From: an uncultured Eubacterium sp.
GTDB lineage: Bacteria > Bacillota > Clostridia > Lachnospirales > Lachnospiraceae
Assembly (NCBI GenBank): GCA_910584645.1
Contig: CAJUAU010000012.1
Span: forward strand, 14,152 to 78,151
Direction: 5' to 3'
DNA length: 64,000 nt
How positions within the stretch are numbered: the stretch's first letter is position 1; every line of letters begins with the position of its first letter. Shown piece by piece: positions 16,165 through 24,983 of the stretch. Made by a program: the position numbers and the translations under genes. The notes below the pieces were generated by a model. That model was not told where the DNA came from and searched no databases. It worked only from the letters and a program-made list of their open reading frames with translations.

Positions 16165-19116
16165 ATGAAAGGAAAGAAACACATATTTTCTCTGTTTATG
16201 GTGGCGGCTTTGCTGTTGACCACCGTATTTCAGATGCCAGACTGTGTAGCGGCGAAAGGAAATGCGAAAAAGAAAAAGTATTATACCATATCCAAAAAGG
16301 CAGGAACTTACGCCTCCGCTATTAAGGTAAAAGTAAAGGCAGGACAAGGATATAAGGTATTTTATAAAACATCAGGAACGTATAAGAAAAGTAAAGTCAT
16401 TAAAAGTGGGAAAAGTAAGACTTTCAAAATTAAAAAAACGACAGTTCTGTCACTTTGTGCCGTAAAAAAATCAGTAAAGGCCACAAACCAGAAATTAAAT
16501 AAGCAGTTCAGACAGAAGAAAAAGGCGTATTATGCAGACTATAAATACACCATTGCCAGAAATGCTGATACGCCAGTGCTGGAGGAGACAGACCGTTCTG
16601 AGGCTGTGGCGGGGGTGTCGGCAGCACCGGATTCCACAGAACCTGCAGCCAAACCTGTAGAAACAATAACTGTGCCAGTGCAGACGCCGCCAGCAGGCAG
16701 TGTTCCCAGTGTTTCAGAGAAACCAGAGGAGACGCCGCCGGCAGGAGTGGTGACGCCGGCAGGAAGCACACCTCCGGGAAATCCCCCTTCTGCCGGAACG
16801 GCTACGGCTGATCCGGAAGGGAAAAGTGCAGTACAGCAGAAATTGAATGATGCGGAGAGCCTGCTTGCGGTGAATATAGATACGCCAGTTATCAAAACGC
16901 CTTCTTTGATAGGAGATGATACGCCTGTTATCACCTTGACAGCAGACGGTATGGAGGCTGAAAACTTAGGTGAGGACGCGGCTGATTATTCCCAGGAGGG
17001 AAATTTGAAAACCCTTACGATCCATAAGGCGGGAACTTACGTGCTGACGGGAGGAACGCTTTCGGAACCCGTGACGGATACGGAGATCATGGTGGACGGA
17101 AATATCTCCGAAGAGGTAAATCTGATCTGGGATCATCTTGTCATTGATAATCGTGCATTGGGAACAAAGGCAGGAGAAGATGTTCCCGTATTTTACATCG
17201 GTAAATCCACTTCGGAGGTACATGTGACATTGAAGGGAAGTTCTCTTTTGACGGGGAACGGTGCATACACAGAAAGCCCGGCGGCAGCGGTTGTTTGTGC
17301 AGACGATGCGGGAACCACGCTGACTTTTTCCGCATATGAAGGAGATTCTGGGGCAAGCCTGACCGTTGTGGATGGAATGGATGCAGATACGGATTTTGGA
17401 GAGAATGATCCTACGGATGGAATTTACTGTAAAGGTATGCTTGTCATGAACAGTGGAACCTATTCTGTCACCGTGAATGGAGACTGCCTAAAAGGAACTG
17501 GTAAGAAGGGAGAGGGAGGAATCTGGATCAATGATGGCAGGTATACTCTGCATTCTGGCAACAGTAATGCGCTGAAATCCAAAAACGGAAATATTGTGGT
17601 TCAGGCGGGAACGATCCAGAGTACCTATACTGCCGGGGACAGCATCAATGCAAAAAATTACAGCGTCATCATTACAGGAGGAAGGATAGAGATCGACCAG
17701 TGTTATGGTGATGGGATCCAGGGGGAAGATGTAAATATTTCCGGAGAGGATACGGTTATCAATATTAAGACTTATTTTGAAAATGCGGGTGTCAATTATT
17801 ACAATTCTGCATTGGGAAGTGGAAATTATAATACCATGACCAGTACCAATAGTTCTAAGACGGAAGTGGTCAATGTGGACACCGGAAGCCATAAGGGGAT
17901 CAAGGGTGGTACGAAGGCATGTTCTTATCGTTATGAATCCGTGGAGGAGGGCAGCGATCATGAAGCAGGGACAGTCTATACAAAGGAGGCCTCCGGCGGA
18001 ATTGTGATATCCGGGGGGACGATAACAATTGACACCACCAATGCGGGAATTAAATACAATGGTAGCGGCGGTGGAATGTTTCCCGGCGGCAGACCGGGAA
18101 GCGGAACTTCTTCCGGCGGCAATCTGTCTGCGGCAAATTCCGACGGACAGTATATCATTGGCTCACCGGATGATGGGATCCACAGCAATAATACATGTGT
18201 GATCGCAGGTGGGACATTGAAAATCTCCTCTTCTGATGATGGAATTACTGCACCAGTAGAAGTCATTCTCATGAATGGCTGCGACGTTGTGATTGACAAG
18301 TGCTATGAGGGGATTGAAGGCGGAGAGATCCTGATTGGTTCTTCCGGGGGAGCAGCCGGCGAGCCGGCCATCCGGATCTACTCCGATGATGACGGCGTCA
18401 ATGCCGCCTCCAAGACAAATATAAACTATGTGTATAAAGATGAAACCGAGGAAAAATACACGAAAACACAGGCAGCATCCAGGGATAATACATTACAGGT
18501 ATTAAGCGGTTATCTGAATATCATGATTGCAGATGATGAAACCCACAATTTCTCGCTGTCTAATGCGGATGGAACAAAGACAACCGGCAGCTATACATCG
18601 GATGGAGATGGAATTGACTGCAATGGAACTTTTTATGCATATGGAGGTACCATTGTGGTGTACGGACCGGATTCTGATGGGAATTCAGCCATTGATACAG
18701 ATGACGGGTATTATATTGGAAATGGTGTGACATTGCTGGCAGTTGGGAAAAGCGGCATGGCGGAATCACCCTCCAGTAAAGAACAGCCGGTGATAGTATA
18801 TGGCGGTTCCAGAGGCGGTTTCGGAGGAATGCGGCCCGGACAGGGCGGTAATCCGGGAGGAAGTTCAACAATCAGTGCAGGTACAGCATTTGCCATTATG
18901 AAGGATCAGGATATGCTCCTTGCTATTAAGCCGGCAAAGAATTATAATTATGTTCTGTATACGTCACCGGAGCTGGAAGCGGGTTCCTCCTACACGATTT
19001 ATCGTGACGGCAGCGTCGGCGGTTCGCTGGTTCAGGCGGACAGCAGCGCGTATGACTACCGTTATACGGAATATGATGTTTCCGGGGCAGCGGTATTAAG
19101 TACGGTGACGGCATAA
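16165..19116 (+). CDS. Large secreted Cthe_2159-type carbohydrate-binding beta-helix protein
   Basis: A 983-residue exported protein. Signal peptide about 1-30; Lys-rich chitobiase-C-like domain about 40-110; Pro/Thr linker about 135-225; then a long Gly/Asp-rich parallel beta-helix (about 245-900) with repeated DGIYCKG, DGIQGED, DGIHSNN, DGIDCNG turns typical of the Cthe_2159 family, a polygalacturonate/cellulose-binding fold with calcium sites. Gly-rich insertions (GGMFPGGRPGSGTSSGG and GGFGGMRPGQGGNPGG) are typical of the family. No anchor motif is seen at the C-terminus. A response regulator and sensor kinase follow 54 bases downstream in the same direction. The start is set by GGGAGG 9 bases upstream. 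Confidence 0.8.
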   Translation: MKGKKHIFSLFMVAALLLTTVFQMPDCVAAKGNAKKKKYYTISKKAGTYASAIKVKVKAGQGYKVFYKTSGTYKKSKVIKSGKSKTFKIKKTTVLSLCAVKKSVKATNQKLNKQFRQKKKAYYADYKYTIARNADTPVLEETDRSEAVAGVSAAPDSTEPAAKPVETITVPVQTPPAGSVPSVSEKPEETPPAGVVTPAGSTPPGNPPSAGTATADPEGKSAVQQKLNDAESLLAVNIDTPVIKTPSLIGDDTPVITLTADGMEAENLGEDAADYSQEGNLKTLTIHKAGTYVLTGGTLSEPVTDTEIMVDGNISEEVNLIWDHLVIDNRALGTKAGEDVPVFYIGKSTSEVHVTLKGSSLLTGNGAYTESPAAAVVCADDAGTTLTFSAYEGDSGASLTVVDGMDADTDFGENDPTDGIYCKGMLVMNSGTYSVTVNGDCLKGTGKKGEGGIWINDGRYTLHSGNSNALKSKNGNIVVQAGTIQSTYTAGDSINAKNYSVIITGGRIEIDQCYGDGIQGEDVNISGEDTVINIKTYFENAGVNYYNSALGSGNYNTMTSTNSSKTEVVNVDTGSHKGIKGGTKACSYRYESVEEGSDHEAGTVYTKEASGGIVISGGTITIDTTNAGIKYNGSGGGMFPGGRPGSGTSSGGNLSAANSDGQYIIGSPDDGIHSNNTCVIAGGTLKISSSDDGITAPVEVILMNGCDVVIDKCYEGIEGGEILIGSSGGAAGEPAIRIYSDDDGVNAASKTNINYVYKDETEEKYTKTQAASRDNTLQVLSGYLNIMIADDETHNFSLSNADGTKTTGSYTSDGDGIDCNGTFYAYGGTIVVYGPDSDGNSAIDTDDGYYIGNGVTLLAVGKSGMAESPSSKEQPVIVYGGSRGGFGGMRPGQGGNPGGSSTISAGTAFAIMKDQDMLLAIKPAKNYNYVLYTSPELEAGSSYTIYRDGSVGGSLVQADSSAYDYRYTEYDVSGAAVLSTVTA

Positions 19117-19170
19117 AAATCAGGAACTGTCAAGTTAGTCATTGGCCTTCCTAAGTAAAGGAGCATATTT

Positions 19171-19848
19171 ATGCGGTTATTACTGGCAGAAGATGAGAAG
19201 GAGCTCTCCAAAGCACTTGTGGCAATTTTTAAGCATAATAATTATTCTGTCGATGCAGTTTACGATGGAGAAGAGGCGTTAGCGTATTTGGAAGGGGGAA
19301 ATTATGACGGTGTGATCCTGGATATCATGATGCCGAAGATGGATGGAATTACTGTGTTGAAAAAGATAAGGCAGCAGGGAAACCCGGTACCGGTACTCAT
19401 GCTCACGGCAAAATCGGAGATTGATGACCGGGTGCTGGGACTGGACAGCGGAGCAGATGATTATCTCAGTAAACCTTTTGATACAAAAGAACTGCTGGCG
19501 AGGATCCGTTCCATTACCCGGAGGAAGACGGAGTCCACCAGCGCTCTTCTGCAGATCGGGAATATTTCTCTGAATTGTACAAATTTTGAGCTGAGTACTC
19601 CGAAGGGAAGTATCCGGCTTTCCAATAAGGAATTTCAAATGCTGGAGATGATGATCGCAAACCGGGGACAGCTTATTTCGACGGAGCGGTTTATGGAAAA
19701 AATCTGGGGGTACGACAGCGATACCGAAATCAATGTTGTGTGGGTGTATATGTCTTACCTCAGAAAAAAACTGGCTTCCCTGGGGGCGGATCTTCAGATT
19801 AAGGCAACCCGTAATCAGGGATATTCTCTGGAGGGTGGAAATGATTAA
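19171..19848 (+). CDS. OmpR-family response regulator
   Basis: 225 residues: receiver domain 1-120 with acidic pocket E7/D8, phosphoacceptor D51 (VILDIMMPKMDG), T79 and K101, then a winged-helix DNA-binding domain about 125-223 (RLSNKEFQMLEMMI, YMSYLRKKL). It overlaps the kinase gene by 8 bases and so forms a two-component pair with it. Placement behind the large secreted carbohydrate-binding protein suggests it could control or respond to that gene; not shown by sequence. Confidence 0.93.
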   Translation: MRLLLAEDEKELSKALVAIFKHNNYSVDAVYDGEEALAYLEGGNYDGVILDIMMPKMDGITVLKKIRQQGNPVPVLMLTAKSEIDDRVLGLDSGADDYLSKPFDTKELLARIRSITRRKTESTSALLQIGNISLNCTNFELSTPKGSIRLSNKEFQMLEMMIANRGQLISTERFMEKIWGYDSDTEINVVWVYMSYLRKKLASLGADLQIKATRNQGYSLEGGND

Positions 19849-21136
19849 AAATCTGAGGAAAAAATTTACCCTTGTGGCGATGGGGTCTATGTTCCTCGTG
19901 CTTGCTACGATCATGGTTATTTTCAATCTTCTGAATTACATCCGGTTTGTGAGGGAGGCAGACCGCACCCTCCATATGATCGCAGAAAATGACGGAAGAT
20001 TTCCCATGCCGGCCTTTCAGGAAAATGAGCCTGGATCAAAGCCGGCAGATGGACATGGGCTGCAAAGGGAAAAGCGGGATCTTCCCAAAGATGAACGGGA
20101 CAGAATGTCGCCAGAGGCACCCTACCGGACAAGATATTTTTCTGCGGAGATGGATGAAACGGGAAGTGTATTATTTTTGGATCTACAGCATATTGCCGCT
20201 GTCTCAGAAGAAGAGGCGAAACAATATGCACGGGAGATCTTTCGTGACCGGGATACCGCAGGGTTTCTGGATCATTACCGTTACATGACCAAACAGGAAG
20301 ATAACCGCAGGATAGTTATTTTTCTCGATAGAAGCGAAGAAATAAAAGAGTTCCGCACCAACCTGCTGACCAGCCTGCTGGTATCGGGGGGCGGTCTGCT
20401 GGCGGTGTTTGTATTAGTCCTGGTTTTTTCAGGGATTGTATTCCGGCCGGTGGCAGAGGGCTATGAGAAGCAGAAGCGTTTTATCACGGATGCCAGCCAT
20501 GAGATCAAGACACCATTGACGATCATTGACGCGAATATGGAAGTGATTGAGATGGAGCGCGGAGAAGATGAGTGGACAAAAAGCACCCGCAAACAGGTCC
20601 GGCGGCTTGCTGATCTTACGCGGCAGCTGATCACCTTGACAAAGTTAGAGGAAGGGGAAATATGGAAAAAAAAGAGTGAGATCTCTCTTTCAAAAGTGGT
20701 CACGGAAAGCGTGCAGTCATTTGAATCTGTTGCAAAAACCTGTGGAAAGACAGTGCAGATGGATGTGCAGGAGCAGATCACAATAATGGGAAATGAAAAA
20801 TCGATCCAGCAGCTATGCGGCATTTTAATGGATAATGCCTTGAAATACTCACTGGCGGGAAGTACCATCCGGGTGTCCCTGATGAGAAAGGGAAAGCGAA
20901 TACATTTTGAGGTGTATAATGAAACGGTAGCAGTTCCAAAAGGAAATCTGGATATTTTATTTGAACGGTTCTATCGGCTGGACGTTTCCCGGAATTCAGA
21001 AACAGGCGGTTCCGGAATTGGCCTCTCTGTCGCCCAGGCAATCGTAAAGGAATACCATGGCAGAATCAGGGCGAGGAGCGAAGACGGGAAAAGTATATGC
21101 GTTGTAGTGGAATTACTATTTGATTGTAGAAATTAA
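19841..21136 (+). CDS. Sensor histidine kinase
   Basis: 431 residues. Two membrane helices (about 10-31 and 174-198) flank an extracytoplasmic sensor of about 140 residues that is Pro/Asp/Arg-rich. The H box DASHEIKTPLT carries the phosphoacceptor His, followed by an N box (LMDNALKYS) and G box (GGSGIGLSVAQAIV). Start ATG 19841 overlaps the regulator stop and is preceded by GGAGGGTGG. Likely autophosphorylates in response to an envelope or ligand signal and passes phosphate to the preceding regulator. Confidence 0.92.
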   Translation: MIKNLRKKFTLVAMGSMFLVLATIMVIFNLLNYIRFVREADRTLHMIAENDGRFPMPAFQENEPGSKPADGHGLQREKRDLPKDERDRMSPEAPYRTRYFSAEMDETGSVLFLDLQHIAAVSEEEAKQYAREIFRDRDTAGFLDHYRYMTKQEDNRRIVIFLDRSEEIKEFRTNLLTSLLVSGGGLLAVFVLVLVFSGIVFRPVAEGYEKQKRFITDASHEIKTPLTIIDANMEVIEMERGEDEWTKSTRKQVRRLADLTRQLITLTKLEEGEIWKKKSEISLSKVVTESVQSFESVAKTCGKTVQMDVQEQITIMGNEKSIQQLCGILMDNALKYSLAGSTIRVSLMRKGKRIHFEVYNETVAVPKGNLDILFERFYRLDVSRNSETGGSGIGLSVAQAIVKEYHGRIRARSEDGKSICVVVELLFDCRN

Positions 21137-21176
21137 TGCCGGGGCCAAAAGGTATTTTGTCTCCGGCACATTTTCT
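21136..21176. terminator. Terminator between convergent kinase and membrane-protein genes
   Basis: Stem TGCCGG with CCGGCA and an approximately 22-base, partly paired loop, followed by CATTTTCT on the plus strand. Confidence 0.55.
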
Positions 21177-21182
21177 GCGCCT

Positions 21183-22202
21183 TCAGCCGTCTGTGTCAAT
21201 ATCGAGAAAACAGCCGTAACTGCTTATATCGAGACTGCTATAACCATCGTCTTTCCCGCCTGATCTGAGATCACCAACGCTGTAAACAGACCGATCTGCC
21301 ATCTCCAGCTGAATACCGATCGTCCGGTGGGAATTTCTTTCATTCGCATAATAAGTCGTAAGTTTTTTGCCCGGTGCCTCCAGATTCCACTGTTTTTGGA
21401 GGGTATACCCCATCGTTTCAAGAGACCCTTCGGTCAGGGAGAAGGACTGGAAATCCCCATAGGGAGATCCATATAAAAATCCAATTTTTTTTGAATCATA
21501 ATCAATAAAAACCATATTGGTTTTGTACCCGGTGTCCATAAGGCCGGGATCGCTATGTATCACACTGGTATTATATGGCAACGCGGCATCTTTGGCCGAG
21601 AGCATTTCAGCAAGCCCGTCTTCGGCCTCATTTTGTTCCTGTTCATATTCCGATTCATGCTGCAAGTTCTCCCAAATCCCCCTGCCATGATTAATGGCGG
21701 GATAGATTATTAACAAAAATACCGTGCAGAAGACAACGATTTTGTACACCCTCGGGGATGCCTTCCTTTTCACCGCGCCCAGGACAGCTATGACGATTGT
21801 AATAAAGGAAAAAATGACAGCGTTATATATGGCGAAGATACTTTCCATCACCCCTGTAAAATCCATAAAGCCGGAACGCTGGGATTTTGTGCTGGCTAAA
21901 AAACCGATCACGGTACATGCGATCAATAGATTGAAACACAGGGTGAGACCGATCTGGGCGAGTACATTTTTTATGGAAGACAATTCAATAGAAAAGACTT
22001 TGATGGAAATCCCATAATAGACCAGTACTGAAATAGTAAAAACGATAGAACATATGGCCATGGCAACAAGAGTAATAGCCGCACTTAAAAAAAGGGAAAT
22101 GAGCCCGGCAGGGCGTATAAGTGTAGTGAAAGGATTCGCAAACAGCATAAACAAAAGCCATATTACACACTGGTAAATAAAAATAGAAAGTGTCCGTTTC
22201 AT
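21183..22202 (-). CDS. Hypothetical membrane protein with large extracytoplasmic domain
   Basis: A 339-residue protein with about five membrane helices in residues 1-175 followed by a soluble region of about 165 residues, acidic and without cysteine pairs typical of sensors. It begins MKRTLSIFIYQCVIWLLFML and has GGAGGA 7 bases before the ATG. I do not recognise a family. It is divergent from the BlaI-type regulator and convergent with the histidine kinase, so it seems to be a single-gene unit. A dyad at 22304-22336 lies between it and blaI and could affect both. Confidence 0.65.
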   Translation of the reverse strand: MKRTLSIFIYQCVIWLLFMLFANPFTTLIRPAGLISLFLSAAITLVAMAICSIVFTISVLVYYGISIKVFSIELSSIKNVLAQIGLTLCFNLLIACTVIGFLASTKSQRSGFMDFTGVMESIFAIYNAVIFSFITIVIAVLGAVKRKASPRVYKIVVFCTVFLLIIYPAINHGRGIWENLQHESEYEQEQNEAEDGLAEMLSAKDAALPYNTSVIHSDPGLMDTGYKTNMVFIDYDSKKIGFLYGSPYGDFQSFSLTEGSLETMGYTLQKQWNLEAPGKKLTTYYANERNSHRTIGIQLEMADRSVYSVGDLRSGGKDDGYSSLDISSYGCFLDIDTDG

Positions 22203-22303
22203 TAGTAGTCCTCCATTCTAAAACTGAAGCATTTTGCCTAATACCAGTATACCACAAATAACGGTAAATGTGTAGATTTTTCAACATATGGGTTAATGAA
22301 AGC

Positions 22304-22362
22304 GTCAATGATCATTAATGGTTAATGATCATTGACCGATATATAAATTGAATTCATAAAAT
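22304..22362 (+). promoter_or_regulatory. Perfect 33-bp dyad and promoter before the BlaI-type gene
   Basis: Two 15-base arms, GTCAATGATCATTAA (22304-22318) and its exact reverse complement (22322-22336), flank TGG. The downstream arm overlaps TTGACC (22332-22337); TAAAAT follows at 22357-22362 with a 19-base spacer. The placement suggests an operator for the dimeric BlaI-family repressor. It differs from the TACA-type core of classic BlaI operators. Confidence 0.6.
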
Positions 22363-22379
22363 GAAAGGAAAGAAGCGGT

Positions 22380-22805
22380 ATGGCGAAGGAAGAGATTACA
22401 CCGAGTGAGTGGCAGATCATGGAAATTCTTTGGGCGTGCAGGGAGCCTCTGACTTCATCTGAGGTCTACAAAAGGATACAGGGGGCTGCAGATATGTCGC
22501 AGAGGATGGTGCGGGTTCTGATGAACCGCCTGAATCAGAAAAACATCCTCGGCTATACGGTGGATGAGCGCGATTCGAGGGTTTACCACTATTTTGTGCA
22601 GAAGTCAAGGGAGGAATGTGTGAAAGAGAAAAGCAGGAAGTTTGTGGACAGCTATTTTTCTGGCAATGGGACAAATGCGATGGTGGCGCTTCTGCAGAGT
22701 TTTGCCCCGACGGATGATCAGATTAAGGAATTGGAGGAGATTCTGGAGAAAAAAAGGGAGCGCGGCAAGGGATCCCCGGATAAAGAGGGTGGGGTTCATG
22801 CCTGA
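22380..22805 (+). CDS. BlaI/MecI/CopY-family transcriptional repressor
   Basis: 141 residues: N-terminal winged helix (ITPSEWQIMEILWACREPLT, then RMVRVLMNRLNQK and the wing YTVDERDSRVYHYF) and C-terminal dimerisation helices, the fold of Penicillinase_R regulators. Classic partners are BlaR1/MecR1 sensor peptidases; here the next gene, overlapping by 8 bases, is a truncated blaR1. Without a working sensor the repressor may be constitutively active or serve another signal. GGAAAGAAGCGG precedes the ATG. Confidence 0.88.
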   Translation: MAKEEITPSEWQIMEILWACREPLTSSEVYKRIQGAADMSQRMVRVLMNRLNQKNILGYTVDERDSRVYHYFVQKSREECVKEKSRKFVDSYFSGNGTNAMVALLQSFAPTDDQIKELEEILEKKRERGKGSPDKEGGVHA

Positions 22806-23013
22806 CTGGTCACGGATTGGCAGTCTCATGGATTTTTGTGCATCATATTATACGACCCAGCTTGTGCGGTGTGCAGTTTTTTCCTTTGTGTTGATCGGGC
22901 TTGTAATGCTGCTTAGGAAAGTGCTTTTTTCAAAACGAACTTTCATGAGAGGGCTGTTATGGTCATCGTTCCTGCTCCTTCCCTTTCTTGGAAACCGGTT
23001 CAGTATACGGTAA
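22798..23013 (+). pseudogene. Truncated BlaR1-type (M56) sensor gene
   Basis: ATG overlaps the blaI stop codon. The product starts MPDWSRIGSLMDFCASYYTT and keeps the first two membrane helices of an M56-type BlaR1 protein, ending at LPFLGNRFSIR after 71 residues. The zinc protease core (HEXXH) and penicillin-binding domain are gone. The sequence changes abruptly at about 22995 into the tail of a surface protein, so a deletion fused the two. Confidence 0.65.
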
Positions 23014-23177
23014 AAGACACCGGAGAAGTGCAGAAAGTGTCTGTAACCGACAGGAGAACACCAAAACCGAAAGTGCCACAGACAGGCGGAAGTACACCGC
23101 TTGTGGCAGCAGTTATGCTAATGGTTGTTTTGGGTAGTGGTGTCATTTTCTGCAGGAAAAGGATGCGTGCAAAATGA
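22995..23177 (+). pseudogene. 3' remnant of a sortase-anchored surface protein
   Basis: The frame reads PVQYTVKDTGEVQKVSVTDR then KPKVPQTGGSTPLVAAVMLM and ends in FCRKRMRAK: a C-terminal cell-wall sorting signal of VPQTG type, with hydrophobic helix and basic tail. The rest of the protein is missing. Its stop overlaps the ATG of the sortase gene, so the pair was once an operon of substrate and sortase. Confidence 0.65.
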
Positions 23178-24002
23178 AGCAGAAGATAAAGCAGAAGAAT
23201 GGGAAAAAACGGATCAAGAGGATATTATGCCTCTTTTTTTTGTTGGCATTTATGGTGACAGGGTATTTTGTATACCGTTATTACCAGAATGACAAACATC
23301 AGGAAGACCGTTTTGACCAGCTGGAGGAAATCGAGGAGGAGCGGGATGAAAATCCCGTCTCCCCGGTTTTACCAGAGGAAGTAAATAACTCGGACTGGAT
23401 TGGCTGGCTGAAGATAAAAGGTACCGGTATTTCTTGTCCGGTCATGCAGAGGGAAAACGACAGCGAGTTTTACCTGCACCGGGATTTCGATGGGAACTAT
23501 AGTTTTTATGGCACCCCGTTTCTGGATGCCAGATGCACGGTTGACAGTGATAACTGCATTATTTATGGCCACAATATCAACGGCGGCAGGATGTTCGGGG
23601 CGCTTCATGCGTATTCCAGTGAGAGTTATTATAAAGAATAATTCTTTCACCGATGTCGGGAACTGGGATGAGTATGGGGAATATGTGAGTAAAATAGTAT
23701 CCGGGAGTCTGTACCAGACTGAGATGGGAAAGAAGATTAGAGAGGAACTTGAGAAGGATACACCAGAGGAGTTCTTTCGCAAATATCAGTTTCTCACGTT
23801 GTCTACCTGTTGTAGCTGGGTGGGACGGGATGCGAGACTGCTGGTGATTTCGGTAAGGCAGTCTAAGGATTATATAAATATCGGGGCAACGCAGAGTGAA
23901 GTAGAAGCACTCCAAAGTTATATGGAATTAAAATCCGATATGCAGACCCGTATTGAGCGGGAGCACTATTTCGGGGGTACAGGGACTGTATCCTGCTATT
24001 AA
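23174..24002 (+). pseudogene. Class B-type sortase, frameshifted by an internal deletion
   Basis: The first frame (23174-23641) has a signal-anchor helix and sortase strands up to the catalytic-His motif IIYGHNINGGRMFGALHAYS, then stops at SYYKE. The second frame picks up at about 23638 with FTDVGNWDEYGEYVSKIVSG and reaches the catalytic-Cys motif QFLTLSTC and a downstream Arg. Compared with class B sortases roughly 35 residues of core strands are missing, so the enzyme is dead. The last about 40 codons (GATQSEVEALQSYMELKSDM onward) are foreign to sortases and match the small gene family seen again at 30.6-30.9 kb. Confidence 0.75.
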
Positions 24003-24055
24003 TCCGCAGTGGAACATTAGGAACAAATGTTGAAAGAAGTTAGAATATTACCGGC

Positions 24056-24093
24056 AATAGAGGGAAACTGATTGTGGACAGTTTTCCTCTATT
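24056..24093 (+). terminator. Terminator after the sortase remnant
   Basis: 15-bp stem with one G-T pair (24056-24070 with 24079-24093), followed by TTTCAAGTGTTTT. Confidence 0.7.
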
Positions 24094-24249
24094 TTCAAGT
24101 GTTTTGCGTATGCCTGATAATATCACCTGGTGTGCAGTCCGGGACATGGCAGATTTGGTACAAAAATTCATATCGAAAATAGTATGTATATATGTTAAAA
24201 TAAATTATAGATGTACATAGAACAAAGGAGTCAGGGCAGGTGAGATACG

Positions 24250-24966
24250 ATGGGTTTGAAATTAAATATAGCTATTTGCGATGATGAACCGTATTACAGA
24301 GACCAAATTGAATTCCTGGTCAGAGAATATCTGTCTGGGAAAGATGTGCTGTTTTGTATCGAACAGTTTAAAAGCGGAAGGGAATTTTGTGAGGAGCCTG
24401 AAAACGCCCGGAGATTTCATATTATTTTTCTGGATATAGAAATGGAAGGCATGAACGGAATGGAGACGGCATATTTCATTCGTGAAAGAAACAGTGAAAT
24501 AGATATTGTCTTTATTACAGTTGTTTCGGATTATGTTTTTGAGGGATACCGGGTGAATGCAGTACGGTATATCATGAAAAACGACATGGAGAAACTGATT
24601 CCGGAATGTCTGGCGGATATACTGAAAAGACGCAGGTACCATGGGCATAAAATGGTATTTTCATTTGTAGGCGGTGAAAGGACGGTCTTTTTGGATGATA
24701 TACTGTATATTGAAAGCCAGTCCCATAAACTGCAGTTTAAGACAAAGGAAGGGATTTTGGTTATGTACGACCGGATCAATGAGATGGAATCCAGACTGGA
24801 GAAGTACTGTTTTCTCCGGTGTCACCAGAGTTTTCTGGTTAATATGGGGCATATTGAGAAGATCCTCAATTACCAGGCTTACCTGTCTGACGGTTCGGAG
24901 GTTCCGGTTGCACGTCCCAGATATTCAGAGGTAAAGCGGGATTTTTTACGGTATAAAGAGATATGA
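24250..24966 (+). CDS. AgrA-type LytTR response regulator
   Basis: 238 residues. Receiver domain with acidic pocket DDE (11-13) and phosphoacceptor D62 (IIFLDIEMEGMNG), then a LytTR DNA-binding domain about 138-238 (TVFLDDILYIESQSHKLQFK, FLRCHQSFLVNMGHIEKI). With the overlapping AgrC-type kinase it forms a peptide-sensing regulator pair. The expected agrB/agrD genes are reduced to a stub after the kinase. GGTTTGAAA-type AT-rich leader; a fair GGGCAGG ribosome site lies upstream. Confidence 0.9.
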   Translation: MGLKLNIAICDDEPYYRDQIEFLVREYLSGKDVLFCIEQFKSGREFCEEPENARRFHIIFLDIEMEGMNGMETAYFIRERNSEIDIVFITVVSDYVFEGYRVNAVRYIMKNDMEKLIPECLADILKRRRYHGHKMVFSFVGGERTVFLDDILYIESQSHKLQFKTKEGILVMYDRINEMESRLEKYCFLRCHQSFLVNMGHIEKILNYQAYLSDGSEVPVARPRYSEVKRDFLRYKEI

Positions 24967-24983
24967 TGATGGAGGAAGTACAT

